64,000 nucleotides of DNA from NCBI GenBank assembly GCA_033060915.1, contig CM065382.1:7931001-7995000 (forward strand), given 5' to 3'. Position 1 is the stretch's first letter. Each line of letters begins with the position of its first letter. This document shows positions 12,139-24,810 of this stretch, piece after piece. This stretch comes from Euryodendron excelsum. Lineage: Eukaryota > Streptophyta > Magnoliopsida > Ericales > Pentaphylacaceae. The notes beneath the pieces were generated by a model. The model was not told where the DNA came from and made no database searches. It saw nothing but the letters and a program-made list of their open reading frames with translations. The position numbers were made by a program, and so were the translations under genes.

Positions 12139-14457
12139 ATCCCCGACATGAATGAGATTGGCTGTCAAAACAATGCACAAAGAATGCAGATGCAAGAGAG
12201 AGAGTAAAGCGGAAAGTTGCCGCATCAGGAAAGGTGGCTTTTGGCCTTGAACCTTCCTTAGTGAAATGCTATTGGGTTTATTGGCTGACCAATGAACACG
12301 ATGTCTTGAATTGTTCTGCCGTTTGTGTAAACTGAGACAATAGTACTCACACGGTTTCTTCCTTATCTAAGGTTATTCTCGGTTATGTTCGTTTTGGCCA
12401 TGAACTATCCTATTTCATGAGTGCTCTAAAGAATTGAAGCCTTTACAATTCTCATGGAAGCAGCCCCCATCACACTTATATAGGTGATTTTTTTATAGAG
12501 TGAGTAGTCGTACATACTCCACTTGGTAACCAAGTAATAAGAATCATTAAAAGCATAGGCTTATTAATATGAGTATCCTGCCATACTCGTTCTATATTGA
12601 AAGCTGTAGCTTGTCCTTATACTATTCAGGTAATCAATATTTTACCATAAAATTAGGCAGTGGAACAATGTTCCTCATTGATTTATACTAAGTCGACCTT
12701 AATTAGGTTGTCCCGTTGAACTTAAATCTTAAGATCTCCAGTCAACTAGGTTGGGTTGCCATTAAGGTAACTTTTAAATTAATCGGCTTTAAATGCCTAA
12801 TCCCCTCGATAAATGAATTTCAATCTCTTACTAGGCCTAATAGTAAAATGATCTCTCAATATCCTTTGATTAAATCATTAATCATTGAATAGCATATTCT
12901 TGCAAATAGTGAGCTTTAACAGACATGTTTGTCATGTTTTGTCATTATCATGAATTCTCTGTGTCTTAAGACATTTAAGAAATCACATGATACTTCTTCT
13001 CTAGCTCTTGATTCCTACGCAGAATCTGATTGTTTATTTTCATTGCTAGAATTTCCTAAAAAATTAAAGTACTTCTTGTAAGACTTATCCATTTAAGGAT
13101 TTATTGTCTCCTGATCCATAAATCAAGTTTCCACGTTGTACCCTCTCTAGTACTTCTGGATGTATACGTGATCAGAGCTCATTTATAGCACAAGGCTATC
13201 ACCTTCCAATAGATTAACCCTGGGTTTGAATAAAATACTTTATTCCCGCCAAGATATGTATACCCTTGTCACTTGCGTGAACTCATATCACGAAGTCACA
13301 ACTATCGAGACTAGATCTCGTCACATATCTACTAAATATTTGAGTTTAGAGTCTACTCCTTAAACCATTTGGATAACCTCATTCTTAGATCTATCAAGCA
13401 GATCGTCTGTTACCTATTTAATTTTACTTCTATGTAAACTATTATGGTTCAGTTATAACGAAAATCCGTTCATCTCTTTACTTTATTTTACTAAAGTTAT
13501 TGAGGCTGCACTTAGTTTCTTTTCTCTTAAGGTTTCACCTCTGACTTTAAAAGTTAGAAACATTCGGATCAGTCATTCTTTCCTTTATGTGTCTAAAACT
13601 ATGCTTCTTTTCAACCATAGACTTAGAGTCTTGGAACTCTTACTTATTCTTGAAGTTGTTAAGACTCTTAGTATGAAAAACAAATGCACAAAGAAGTCTA
13701 TTCTTAAAGAATGTCCCACTTCTAGAATTAGGAAATATTCTCTTGAATGGTTCTAGAGTATTAGACGAATTATCGTCTACTACAGTATTCACATGCACAA
13801 CTGTGTTCAAGTAGACTGGGGAATACACACTCACACTGTTTTATAACTTAAATTATAGATAACCCGATCTATAATTCTGTCGGTGTTAACACAGTGTTCT
13901 ATGGGGTATTCTAATGAGAATGTGTGTTGGAGAAAACAAAGCTTCCCCCCACATTTCTTGGATTATCCAGTAGTTAAAGTAATACACATCAACTCAATTA
14001 AGAGTTGGATTTCATTTTTTCAACAATTAAGTTATTGAAACAACTAGGTATTTGTAGACAGGCGAATCTGGATATTAAGCTACTGAAGCTACATCATCAC
14101 CATGTTTAATACCTTTTCCTCATTTACTACATTTATTCTTAAACTCATTTGAACATTATAACTTGTGCGTTGATTACATTAAGTATACTATTTCAGTATT
14201 ACCACTAAGGATGTGGATAACTATACTCTTGGATGTTAACTTCCTTAATTTCATTATATTTCAAGGAACATTATGAAATATAATCAACATATGACAATTA
14301 ACATAAAAGTTAGATATGTCATTACTATCACAAACATAGATATGCAGAGATATATATATGGTCACTAAAAGTGTTCCAAGTTAGCAACTAAATAAGTTAT
14401 GTAACTAAACAAGTTATTATAAAAACATATGAACGATACTAAACCCTAACACGAAAA

Positions 14458-14893
14458 CTAATAAGGGCCAGACAATCCTCTTGAAGAAGAACTCTCAATC
14501 ACTACCAACACAGAATCAAGCGTCATCTTCCGCGCACACTCGAGGGTGTTTGGCTGATAAGGAGAGTCCACATCATGAGAACTCTCGGGTTGTGCTAGAA
14601 GCCTCAACCTCTGGAAATAAGCGACTGGAAATAAGCGGGACACGGAAAGCTCTTGCGAGCAGTGCATCGAATCTTCCCATAGTAGTTTCGATAGCGACTC
14701 AGTCCTGCCTCATTTTAGTCCAATCACCTGCCCTCGCGGAATAGGTAATGCCACTGGCCTAGGAAGAGCAACGTCCTCTGGACCATGAAGATGATACATC
14801 ATGTGTAACACAGGAGGATTCGTTGGTTGTGTAGGATTTTTTGACTCATCCTCACCAAACTAGTTCTGACCCATCTCTTCCCAAATATCCATC
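14458..14893 (-). pseudogene. Decayed coding stretch inside the LARD-like element, family unknown
   Basis: On the minus strand one frame stays readable for about 145 codons, interrupted by stop codons TAG and TGA, with coding-like composition (HVFANHMMDIWEEMG near the start, a Pro-rich HGPEDVALPRP segment, then the uninterrupted 69-codon end at 14667-14458). I do not recognise the family. It may be a gag relic or a captured host fragment. The conserved frame is seen; its origin is open. Confidence 0.4.
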
Positions 14894-15548
14894 ATGTGAT
14901 TTGCAAACACATGGTAATATTCTTATGATTAGAAATCATAGAATAACACAATTTAATTTCATAGAAGAAATTAAATACTCTAGCAATTAAATTTGCTAGT
15001 TCACACAGTATCATATGCTCATATTCTTAAGGTTAGAAACCTTAGAATAACACCATTTTAATTTCTCAAATGAAATTAAAACTCCAGCAATAAAATTGCT
15101 TAATCACAAAGTCATGCTTTCACCAAAAAACACGTAAGCATGGCAAGACAATTAACATGTAGCATTTAAGATACATAAAGATGTACTGCTACAATTTATT
15201 ATGCTAAACATGCAATGAAAATTGAACTTTAACAAATTAACAACCATTATGCAAGTTAAGTTTATCACAACACTAGGATTCATGTCAATTTCTATGCATG
15301 ACGAAACTCAAGTTTCTAGATTTGTAACATGTTCATTTCAGAGATGAACAATTGCTTTCTAAGTGGCAAATAAAATTAAATTTAGTGCCTTAGAATTTCA
15401 ATATTGAAATTTTTATGTTAGTGGCAAATCTGAATTCACACATGATTATCAATATCATATATTTAACAACACACAGCTACATGCTATTTCACATTAGTAC
15501 TACATATGAAAAACATATACAGGGAGAAACAAGATTTTGTCTTAAGAT

Positions 15549-16942
15549 TGTAGGAAAAATATGTCATATAATGTTTCCCGTATAATTTGTATCCATAATA
15601 AAGTGAAATGAAACATAGTAATATTATTGTCATGTAGTCATCATAAAGTGAAATCAACAATATTAAATAATGTGTATGAAAGAACGTAATATGATATATG
15701 CAACAAGTCATATATGAAGAAATAATAAAATATGCGATGCAGGGGAGATCAAGTCGAGTGTTACACACTCTCAGCTTAAGACAGATTCGTCCCCCACACA
15801 GGTGCTCATGGGATGAACAGACGTCTATCTCCAAGATAAAATGATCACAATATTAAATAAGTAGCACTACAATATTCAAGATTCTGCGAATCAACCTTTT
15901 GATTTTACTCTCTCAATTTATGGAATGAATGCAACGTGTATGATATAAAACAGTGAGGAATTTGTGTCTAATTCTAAACAGAAACTTATGGCGTTTCTAA
16001 TAAAATTAACATGATATGATAATGAATACACTGCATTTTCTACACAGAAAAAACTTCAGACATTCTGTAGAATTTTAACACTGAAATTCACTACAAAAAC
16101 ACAGAAGAAAGTGATAGAATTTTCACAGAAATTAATCGCACCGAATATATGTAAAAATTAACCGGATAAAAACCTGGATAGAAATTCGTACAGAATTTCT
16201 AAGGCAGAAACGAAAACGAGAAATGACTGATTGAACAGTCAGATTTTTCCTAGAAAAGTCGCCGGAATCTGGACAACATTTTGCCATTGATGTCACCGGA
16301 ATGTGGGCACGGACGTCATCGTCGAAGGCCGAGAAAGAGAGAGAGAGAGGGGGAATCTTTCTCTATATAGAAAGAATCGCACCCCTTTGAAACGGTACCA
16401 ACCAAACGCGCCCTTAGGAAGGGACACAACCGTTGGAATTTAAATTTGAATCGGTTCGGTTTAACCCAGTTTATACTGGTATGGTTCAACCCGCGTCTAA
16501 AAATATTAAACTGGCCCAAGTCATTTTAATATTAATTTAATTGTAGCCGAACCGAACCGAACCGAACCGAGACGAGCCGGCGGCGCGCGCGCGTGGTTTA
16601 TTGGGTCAACCCATGAGTTCCATAGGTCCTCCCTCCTTCACAAAGTAGGGTGCCCCTTGGGGCCCAAACCAATTTTTAAACTTAGGCTTTATATACCCAT
16701 CACTTTTTTCATAGAAAATCAATGTGGGATAAGCCTTTAGTTCCATCCAAAAATCATACTCATAGTACTTTCTTTGGAGGCCATTATCTCATTCAAACCT
16801 CCATGGATTTGAGCAAGTAAATGTTTGTTCTTCATCTCCTTATAGAGGACAATACAATGCATCTTGGACCCACTAAAAAGGACATGTGGGTCCAATCTTA
16901 ACAATGGCTCAAAGTTGGTGTTTTACACCAAATATTCCAACA
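15549..16942 (-). repeat. 5' LTR of the LARD-like element
   Basis: A 1394-bp LTR, the longer of the pair. On the minus strand it starts TGTTGGAATATTTGG and ends CCTACA. The extra segment, about 16255-16495, includes a GA microsatellite near 16330-16350. Confidence 0.85.
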
Positions 16943-16947
16943 CTAAT

Positions 16948-17623
16948 ATGATTCGTTGCTTTTTTCAGCCTATTTGCATGTAGCGATGCTTCTTTTTTTT
17001 TTTTTTTGTTGCTTTTTTGACGAGAAAAAGGCTTAATAGAGTATAAATAAACGATAGATTAAATTAAAAATAAAGTCTTGTGTACTGAAATGCATAGTTA
17101 AACCATTACCCAAGGCATTGTATGATGATTCTCTGTTTTGATTTCTCACCCATCATGCAATTATATAAAGCTCGTATTTATACCTTATTCAGAACAAATC
17201 ATATTATTTTTTTTTAAAAAAATCGGTTACATATCATTAGAAGAAAGAAAAAAAAAAAAAAAAAAGTGAATTTGCTAAAGGCACTCATTTGACAGCAGCT
17301 AATCTACCAGTAAATTGCTTTTGTTATTTGCATTCTCATTGAAACTGAAACTTCTGACAGTTTCATAAAAGAGGAGCTTTTAAAAATTTATTATTCTGCT
17401 TTGCATTCTAGGATACACCCTCTGACCCTCAAAGCCATAATGAAATAGTGCTTAGCGTTTATTTTCATCCTTTTTTTTTTTTTTTCTTTTTGTAAATTAT
17501 GCTTTAATGCTTTAGGTGACAATAGTGTTTGCAAATGAATCTCCTTTGACATATAACCACAGAAATTGACCATACCGTTAATAACTACATAACTATGTAA
17601 CCCATGCCAAGAACCATCCCTTG
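16948..17623. other. Non-coding segment downstream of the CYP79 remnant
   Basis: Paralogous to 45429-46080 in copy B. It holds several A and T homopolymer runs (for example 16990-17007, 17250-17266, 17471-17486) and no gene. Its last ~50 bp have no counterpart in B. Confidence 0.5.
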
Positions 17624-18655
17624 TGTCACGGGTTGCCACCCGTGGCACGTCGAGGGCCGCGAGGGACCTTGGCGTGGGGCATGTCTGAGCATGATTGGCC
17701 GGTGGCATGGCAATCTCGTAATTTGTATTTTTCATATTTATTGGATTTATGGATTATGACTCCTCGAGGGGGTAGGATGTTTCTTCCTATCAGTTTGGAG
17801 ATGGCTCAGAATGCTATTATAAGGGGGGGCATGGTGTTGACTCTACCACCCCCTGGTGCTACCGAAAGGGACAGCATTCAAGTGAGTCCCCCAAGGGAGT
17901 GGGCGAGACTTGGGGGCCGGTTGTGGCACGTGGCTGCAGTCCTCATGCTAGTCAAGGGGCTACATGGGCGGCATTGTGCCCGGTGGGGCAAATGTTGGGC
18001 ATTGGCGTCGAGGAAGGGGTTGTGGCATTCGCACCCGCTACGCCATAATTATAAAGTGGTGGGGCTTATGTCCATGACGGATTGGATCTCGGTGTGCACA
18101 CTTGCATGCCGTGTGTCTCGTGTGCACTTGCGCATTGGGTTCACGCTTGTGCACACGGCCGCTTGGTTTGGCTAGCATTGGTGTCGCGGGGCACTATGCT
18201 GTGAGCTTAACAGTCGCTATTCGGTGGTGCCTTTCCTTGTGGGCAACCTTGACGCGGGGCGCCAAGAGCTTCATGGATGGAGGCGTTGTGCCTAACAGGT
18301 GATGCTTGGCTGACGCGCGCATGTCTAGTTGCACATGGCCATCTGGCTTGTGTTTCGAGAGGGACTGGCGCTAAGCACATTGCTTGCCGTGTGTGCGCGC
18401 ATTTGAGGATGGCGTTGCTATCGCCTATAGCTTGGGTTGCCTTATGGCTTGAGCATCAGAGGTCCGTGCTTAAAGAGTTATGCGGGGCATTACGGATGGA
18501 TCCTGGACAAGCGCATAATCTTATGCCTTGGTGTTTGAGTTTGGCGGGACTATTGCTTGGAGCATAGTCGCCTCACGGGTGTATTCCGCTGCGTATGATG
18601 ATGGCGGGTCGCATTTAGTGTCACCGTGTGGTGCCCGGCCTGCCAGCCCGTGACA
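17624..18655. mobile_element. GC-rich solo LTR
   Basis: A 1032-bp block, clearly more GC-rich than its surroundings, starts TGTCACGGGTTGCCA and ends CCAGCCCGTGACA. It is flanked by a 5-bp duplication CCTTG (17619-17623 and 18656-18660) and is absent from copy B. No internal region or partner LTR is present, which fits unequal LTR recombination. Its open frames (184 aa on + and others) have no recognised domain and are likely by-products of GC content. The ends resemble those of the chromovirus LTRs at 19622, so it probably belongs to a related Ty3/gypsy family; orientation is uncertain. Confidence 0.8.
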
Positions 18656-18715
18656 CCTTGCCATGTAGAACCTGAGGAGAAAAGAACGACAAAAAGCAAA
18701 TATATAAAACATCTG

Positions 18716-19536
18716 CTTTACATGTAGACTCGTTAAGGTCAATCTTTGGCATCTTGGGTGGCAAACTCCATGTGAACCCTTGTAGTTCCCAGCGTGACCC
18801 CTGCACATCCTCGCCTTCCAATGCTGAATGATAACATGCGCAAGTCGGGGTCAGTGAATGCCACGGTCGAGCCATCGTCCTTTTAAGTGGCGTTCTGGTT
18901 TGAACTTGAGCGGCTCTTCCCAAACTCTAGGGTTTCGGCCAAGCCCAAGACGGCTTAGAAACACCTGGCTGCCCACAGACAGACCGTAGGGGGCGGGTGG
19001 GGCCATGACCCTTTGACAAATTATGTTACATCTCATATATTTTTGAGTTTTTATGATATTATAGGTATATTGACCCCTCTAAAATTTTAAAATTTTTTCT
19101 TATAACCATTATACTTTAAGTATTATAATGAAATAGGTTTTATTATTTCTCTAAAACTCAAGTAATTTTACATTTATCTTCCCAAATTTAAATAATTTTG
19201 TCTTGCCCCTCTAGTCTAGAAAAAAATATTTAGTGTAGCGTTTTTAGTTTTGAGTACTATATTCATTAAGATTTTTATTTTATTTTTTATATTCGATGAG
19301 GTCTCTTAGTATAGAGTATAAATTTAAATGATAGTGGTTGATAGTTGATATAATAATACCACTAAAAAAGATTTCCTACTACAGCCCCCTTCATGAATTT
19401 CTTGAGTTCTTGAGTCTGCCACTGCAGCTGCCCTTCGGATGAAGTAGTCAGCAATAATTCTGTCCGTGTCGGACTCTGTGGGAACGTTGAAGGTCGCGAA
19501 AGGGTGAGGCTGAAAGGCCTCTTTCGAACATGCCTT
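18716..19536 (-). pseudogene. Dead CYP79 cytochrome P450 (copy A)
   Basis: Two remnants of the second exon survive on the minus strand: 18716-18973 (haem-loop and PERF-region side) and 19425-19536 (ExxR to HPVAPFN side), separated by a 451-bp hAT-like insertion. Against the intact copy at 46231-47985, the 3' ~80 bp of coding sequence is gone, a ~33-bp piece is missing near 18782, and everything upstream of 19536 (rest of exon 2, intron, all of exon 1; B positions about 46696-48060) is deleted up to promoter sequence at 19545. It cannot encode a P450. Confidence 0.92.
18974..19424. mobile_element. hAT-like non-autonomous element inside the dead CYP79
   Basis: A 451-bp AT-rich insertion splits the P450 exon. 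The right end is TCTGCCACTG (inverse CAGTGGCAGA, a typical hAT terminus); the left end CACAGACAGACC matches imperfectly. Flanks tggctgcc (18966-18973) and cagctgcc (19425-19432) form a degenerate 8-bp duplication, the hAT length. Copy B has the uninterrupted site at about 46582-46590. No coding capacity. Confidence 0.7.
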
Positions 19537-19621
19537 GTTTTATCAGTACCGAGCTTATCAGCAGGCCCATTGCCCTCCTTGTATCGTAGTTCTCCACCAG
19601 AATGGCTACTACAGTGACAAG

Positions 19622-20140
19622 TGTCACGGGCTTGAATCTTGAATACCTTGATCGTGCGGCCTTAGACACCTTTGGCTACTAAAGATGCTAAGTAAGCCTT
19701 TAAGAACACCGAAAGAACAAGGCTAAGAATAAGAGAGCAACAAGAAAACAAGAGAGCTTGTAGAAGAACTTGGAGAATGCTTTGATTGCTTGAAACTTGG
19801 ATGGTTACAAATGAGGGGCTACCCCCTATTTATACTTGTCCACCTCCTCAATGGACGGTGGGGATCGTTTTGATCCAATGGTTAGGATTCCCCCTCTAGA
19901 GTCATCTATACAAATATCTAGATATTTATGTACAAAGCTTCTCAAAGAAGCCTCCCCCATGTTCTAGAATCTCCCACACCCTGTAGCTAGTATCTACATT
20001 GTGTAGAGAGATCTAGAATGCTTACAAAAATTGCCCCATGTGTTGGAATGCCCAAGAATTGCCTAGAAGGTTCTAGACTTGGTGGGCTCTTTAGTATCCT
20101 CATGGGCCTATTCTTGGGCCATGTTGGTGGGCTTGTGACA
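19622..20140 (-). repeat. 3' LTR of the chromovirus
   Basis: On + it reads TGTCACGGGCTTGAA to GGGCTTGTGACA. It adjoins the polypurine tract at 20141-20152. Confidence 0.92.
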
Positions 20141-20151
20141 TTCTCCCCCAC

Positions 20152-23100
20152 CTAATCTAGCGACGTCCTCGTCGCAGCTCTTTGGAATTCGGCGATCTTG
20201 TCCATGAACTGCCACAAGGACTCCTCGTGCTCCCAGCTAGCCTCGCTATCCGGTTGCCCCTTCCATTTTACCAAGTACTCCATGTGTCTTGGTGCTTTGC
20301 CCTTCTTTGGTATCACTCGATGGGTAAGGATAGTGTCTACTTCTTTGTCGAACGATGCCGTGATGGATGTTGGAGCTCTACTTGATTCACCACGGCTTGG
20401 GTTTTCCATGTCCACATAGTAAGGCTTGAGGAGACTTACATGAAAGACCGGATGGATCTTTAATTTTGGAGGCAACTCAAGTTGGTAGGATACCTTGCCA
20501 ACTCATTTGGTAATCGGGAATGGTCCCTCGTACCGTTGTGTTAGTCCTTTGTGAAGCCCCTTGTATGCTTTGGCTTGATGAAGAAGAAGCTTCACCATGA
20601 CAAGATCTCCTTCTTGGTACTCTTTCGGTCGCCGCTTCTTGTCTGCCCATTTCTTCATCTTTTTGGCTGCCTTGGCCAAGTAGGCCTTGGCCATGTCGGT
20701 TTTCTCATGCCACCCCTTGGCAAACTTGTAAGCTCCAGGGCTTTTGCCCGTATACCCGGTAGCAACAGCAGTAGGCGTCAAAGGTTGTTAGCCCGTAGCA
20801 AGCTCGAATGGGCTAGTGTTGGTTGCCTCGCTCCTTTGTAGATTATAAGAGAATTAGGCAACATCAAGCAACTTGGATCAATCTCTTTGGTTGGCACTTA
20901 CATAGTGCCTCAGGTATAGCTCCAACAAAGCATTCACCCTCTCGGTTTGGCCATTGGTTTGTGGGTGAAAGCTAGTGGAGAAGTTAAGCTCCGTGCCAAG
21001 AAGCTTGAAAAGCTCGGTCCAAAAGCGCCCTGTAAAGCAAGAGTCCCGGTCACTAACAATAATCTTTGGAACTCCCCAATACTTGACCACATGAGCCAAG
21101 AATAACCGAGCTGTTTCCTCCGCGGTGCAATCCTTGGTGGCCGGTATGAAAGTGGCATACTTAGAAAACTGGTCGACCACCACAATGATGGTACCTTTTC
21201 CTTCAGACTTGGGAAGACAAGTGATGAAGTCCATGGAAACACTCTCCCAAGGCCGATCCGGAATAGGTAAGGGCTCTAGCAAGCCTGCCGGATGACTTTG
21301 CTCCACCTTGTTTTGTTGGCACACGAGACAAGTCTTCACATAAAGCTCCACATCGTCCCGCATTCGTGGCTAATAGTAGGCATCCTCCAATAATGCCAAT
21401 GTGCGGCGAACGCCCGGATGTCCTGCCCATTTGGAGTCATGACACTCCTTAAGAATCTCCTTCCGTAGCATCCCCCATTTGGGCACATAGATCCGGTTGC
21501 CTTTGGTAAAGAGAAGATCATCTTTAAGCCAAAACTGCCTTGTCTTGCCTAGCTTGACGCTATCGATAATAGTCTTGGCCACTTGATCTTGTTGAAGCCC
21601 TTCCTTGATCCGATCACTCAATGGACATTGGGGCCGGCTAATGACGGCAAGTTCGGCCTTTCTACTTAGTGCGTTCGCCACCAAGTTTGCCTTGCCCGGC
21701 TTGTATTCCAAGGTGTAGTCAAATTCGGCAAGAAAGTCTTGCCACCGTGCTTGCTTGGGAGTTAACTTCTTTTGAGTCAAGAAGTAACTCGTTGCGATGT
21801 TATCGGTCATGACCATGAACTTAGAATTGAGCAAGTAGTGTCCCCACGTGCGCAAGCAATGAACCACTGCGGTCATCTCCTTTTCTTGCACCGTGTACCT
21901 TTTCTCGGTGTCATTGAGCTTTGCGACTTTCAAAAACAATGGGGTGACCTTCTTGCATCAGCACCCCTCCAATGGCGAAGTCCGAGGCATCGGTGTGCAC
22001 CTCCCATGGCTTGGTGTGGTCGAGCAATGCTAGAACGGGTTCCTCCATGATGGCCTTCTTAAGTGCTTGGAAGGCATCTTCACACCTAGTCGTCCACTCC
22101 CAGGGATGGTTCTTCTTAAGAAGATCCGTCAAAGATGCCGCTATAGCCCAATATCCTCGGATGAACCGCCGATAATAGTTAGCAAGGCCAAGGAAAGATC
22201 GTAGCTCGGTCACCTTCTTTGGCTGCTCCCATTCTTGGATGGCTTGAACATTGGCCTTGTCCATGCGTATAGTCTCGCCTCTAATCATATGACCAAGAAA
22301 GTTTACCTCCAGTTGAGCGAAGGCGCATTTCTCCCTTTTCATATATAGCTCATTCTCCCTTAAAACTTGGAAGACTTGCCGTAGATGATCCATGCGTTCC
22401 ACCAAAGATGAGCTATAGATGACAATATCATCCAAATACACTACGACAAATCGATCCAAGAAAGGATGCAACACTTGATTCATCAAGGTGCAAAATGTGG
22501 CGGGGGCATTTGTAAGGCCAAAAGGCATGACTAGAAATTCAAAGGAGCCATACCTTGTGACACAAGCGGTCTTGGCCACGTCCTCCTTGGCGATCCTCAC
22601 TTGACAGTACCCCGATCTTAAGTCAAGCTTGGTGAACCACCTTGCACCACCAAGCCTATCAAACAAATCGGCGATAAGAGGGATAGGGTACTTGTTTTTT
22701 ATAGTTACCTTATTGAGTGCCCGGTAGTCGATGCAAAGACAGAGGGACCCATCATGCTTTCGTTGAAACAAGAACGGTGCACCATAAGGACTCTTTGACG
22801 GTTGGATGAAGCCGGCATCCAACAAGTCTTTTAGTTGCTTCCTTAATTCCTCCAACTCCGAGGGAGCCATACGGTAGGGTGCCATGGCCGGAATCTTTGC
22901 ACCTACCTCCAATTCTATGACATGACCCACCTCCCTCTTAGGTGGAAGTCTCTTTGGTAACTCCGGGGGCATGACATCCTTGTAGTCTTCAAGCACCTCC
23001 ACCACTTCACTTGGCATGCCTTCCATGGTGCTAGAAGAGTTCTCATTAAGCTTTAAGGTTGCAAGAAATGTTGGCTCATTCTTTTTAATACCCTTGGTGA

Positions 23101-24775
23101 GTTGCATGGTGGATAGGGTCTTGGCCTTCAAGGTTGACTCCCGAGCAAGTGGCACCATACATGCATTACCTTCGCCCATGATGCACATGGTCTCAGCGAA
23201 GGGGATGGGGAATGCCCGTACCCCATCCAAGAACTCCATCCCCAACACAATGGGGTAGTCATCCATTGGTACCACACAGAAGTCCACTTGGCCACACCAC
23301 TCCCCAATGTGTAGCCGCACGTCCCGAGCAACTCCATAGATAGGCCGTGCCTTCGAGTTGACGGCCTTCAGCCAACCTTGCTCTTCCTTGAATTGGAGAC
23401 CTAGTCTCTTGGCCTCCTTGACTTCAATAAAATTGTGAGAAGCACCGGTATCAACTAAAGCACGAGTGTTGAAACCACGTACCTTTGCTTCCACGTACAT
23501 GCGCCCCTTTTTCTCGGTCTTTGGCACATCCACTTTGGCCTTGATTGCATTAAGCAGCCTTAGAGAGCCCATCTTGGTCTCCTCCCGTTGGGGCCGGTCC
23601 TCCTCCTCCTCCTCTTGGATAAGAGCCGATAACTTAGCCCGCTTTGGACAGTCGCGGGCAAAGTAATTTCCATCACAAAGGAAGCATGTAAACTTGGGCT
23701 TGTCACCACCCTTCTTGTCTTTGTTGAACTTGCCATGGCTTGATGAGGATGGTTTGTGTCCACCCTCCTTTGCTTGGCTTGCATGATTTTCCCCACCTTT
23801 GCCATTGTTATACCTTTGATTTTTGGGCTTAGAGGAGGACTCACCTTGCTTGTAATCGGTTAGGGACTCCACTATAGAGATGGCCGTTGCAAGATCTTGG
23901 GGTCCCCGCCGTTGAACTTCTCTCTTAGCCCATGATTGTAGCCCATCGATGAAAGTGAAGAGAGACTCCTTCTTGGACATGTCCGGTATCTTCAATAGTA
24001 GCTCGGAGAACTCTTTCACATATTCCCGTACTGTGCCTTTGTGGGAGAGACGCCTTAGTCGAGCCCTTGCTTCATGCTCCGAATTTTCGGGATAAAATTG
24101 CTTCTTGATTTCCCTCTTGAAGTCATCCCATGTGGCTATAGTGCATAAGCCACGCTCCATATCCGCATGCCGTCGCCTCCACCACAGTGTGGCCGCATCC
24201 GAGAGGAAAAGAGGAGCTGTTTTTATCTTCTTGTCATCGCCACTTATGCTAGTGGCTTCAAAATATTGCTCCAAGCTCCACAAAAAATTATCTAACTCTC
24301 TAGCATTCCTTGACCCATTGTAAGACTTGGGCCTAGGAATGTCAACTTTGGGAGAGGGAGAGGGAGAAACTGTACCTTGAGTGGTAGCCATCTCGCATAA
24401 GGACCAATCACTTTTGATCTCCTTCATTTCCTCCCTTATAGCGGCAATCTCGGCTTGGACCATCTCCTTGAGAGCATCGATTTGGGTCCTCACAAGTTCC
24501 GCTATGGTGTTGAGGCCACCTTGCACCTCCCCTTGGAACTCCTCACGCCCATTGTTGATCGCTTCGACACGTTGGTTGAATCCCTCGATGCTTTGGTCTA
24601 GCTCCTCAAACTTGTCCCATCCATCGGTCACGGCAAGCTCCACCCGCATGATCCTTGACTCCAAGGAACACAAAGCGTCCCTTGACTTGTCTTTCCGCCT
24701 TTTGCTGGTAGGAGGAGGGGGATCCCTCTCATGAACACCTCCATGCTCGGTGACATCCGAACCAGTTGTTGCCAT
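20152..24775 (-). pseudogene. Chromovirus gag-pol polyprotein (disrupted)
   Basis: Starts at 24775 on minus. Visible in order: coiled-coil-rich N-terminus; gag domain; a zinc knuckle of CX2CX3HX4C type near residue 363 with Tyr in place of His ([13 protein letters not shown]); protease DTGASHNF near 440; RT with YLDDIVIY near 778; RNase [11 protein letters not shown] near 925. A one-base insertion in an A-run near 21923 shifts the frame. The remainder continues through RNase H, integrase (D, D and E residues in VVDQFSK, SDRDSCF, QTERVN) and a C-terminal chromodomain (about 20350-20185; VDTIL, EYLVKWKG, ASWE). Stops: TAG 21370, TGA 20878, two TAA between 20880 and 20790, TGA 20503. Each is one G-to-A or C-to-T change from a sense codon. 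Chromodomains are thought to steer integration to heterochromatin. Confidence 0.93.
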
Positions 24776-24792
24776 GCTTAGCCTTCATGAAC

Positions 24793-24808
24793 CGAGACTC
24801 TGATACCA
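24793..24808 (-). other. Primer binding site of the chromovirus
   Basis: On minus: TGGTATCAGAGTCTCG, complementary to the 3' end of plant initiator tRNA-Met, 2 bp inside the 5' LTR. Confidence 0.9.
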
Positions 24809-24810
24809 AT

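Larger units (their letters stand above)
10915..16942 (-). mobile_element. Non-autonomous LTR retrotransposon (LARD-like), minus orientation
   Basis: Two long direct repeats (10915-12138 and 15549-16942) bound 3.4 kb of AT-rich DNA, with a 5-bp target duplication CTAAT (10910-10914 and 16943-16947). Copy B has the empty site (ggtgctaatatgg at 45421). Read on the minus strand the LTRs begin TGTTG and end CCTACA, and the inner edge at 12139 reads GTCGGGGAT before TGTTG, a polypurine-like tract. So the 3' LTR is at the left. I see no protease, reverse transcriptase or integrase; only a decayed frame at 14458-14893. The expected initiator tRNA-Met primer site is not recognisable at 15548. Mobilisation in trans is inferred. 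Confidence 0.85.

Noticed and set aside
14481..14744. 87-codon plus-strand frame in the LARD-like element
   Set aside because: The minus strand carries the more protein-like frame over the same bases and matches the element's orientation.
17621..18567. Long GC-rich open frames (184 aa and others)
   Set aside because: They lie inside a 1032-bp solo LTR with target duplication; no domain, several overlapping frames of equal quality.
18716..19536. Second functional P450 gene
   Set aside because: Exon 1, intron and part of exon 2 are deleted and the rest is split by a transposon.
24793..24810. tRNA-like signal
   Set aside because: Only the short primer binding site complementary to initiator tRNA; no cloverleaf. 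The same holds at 36916.
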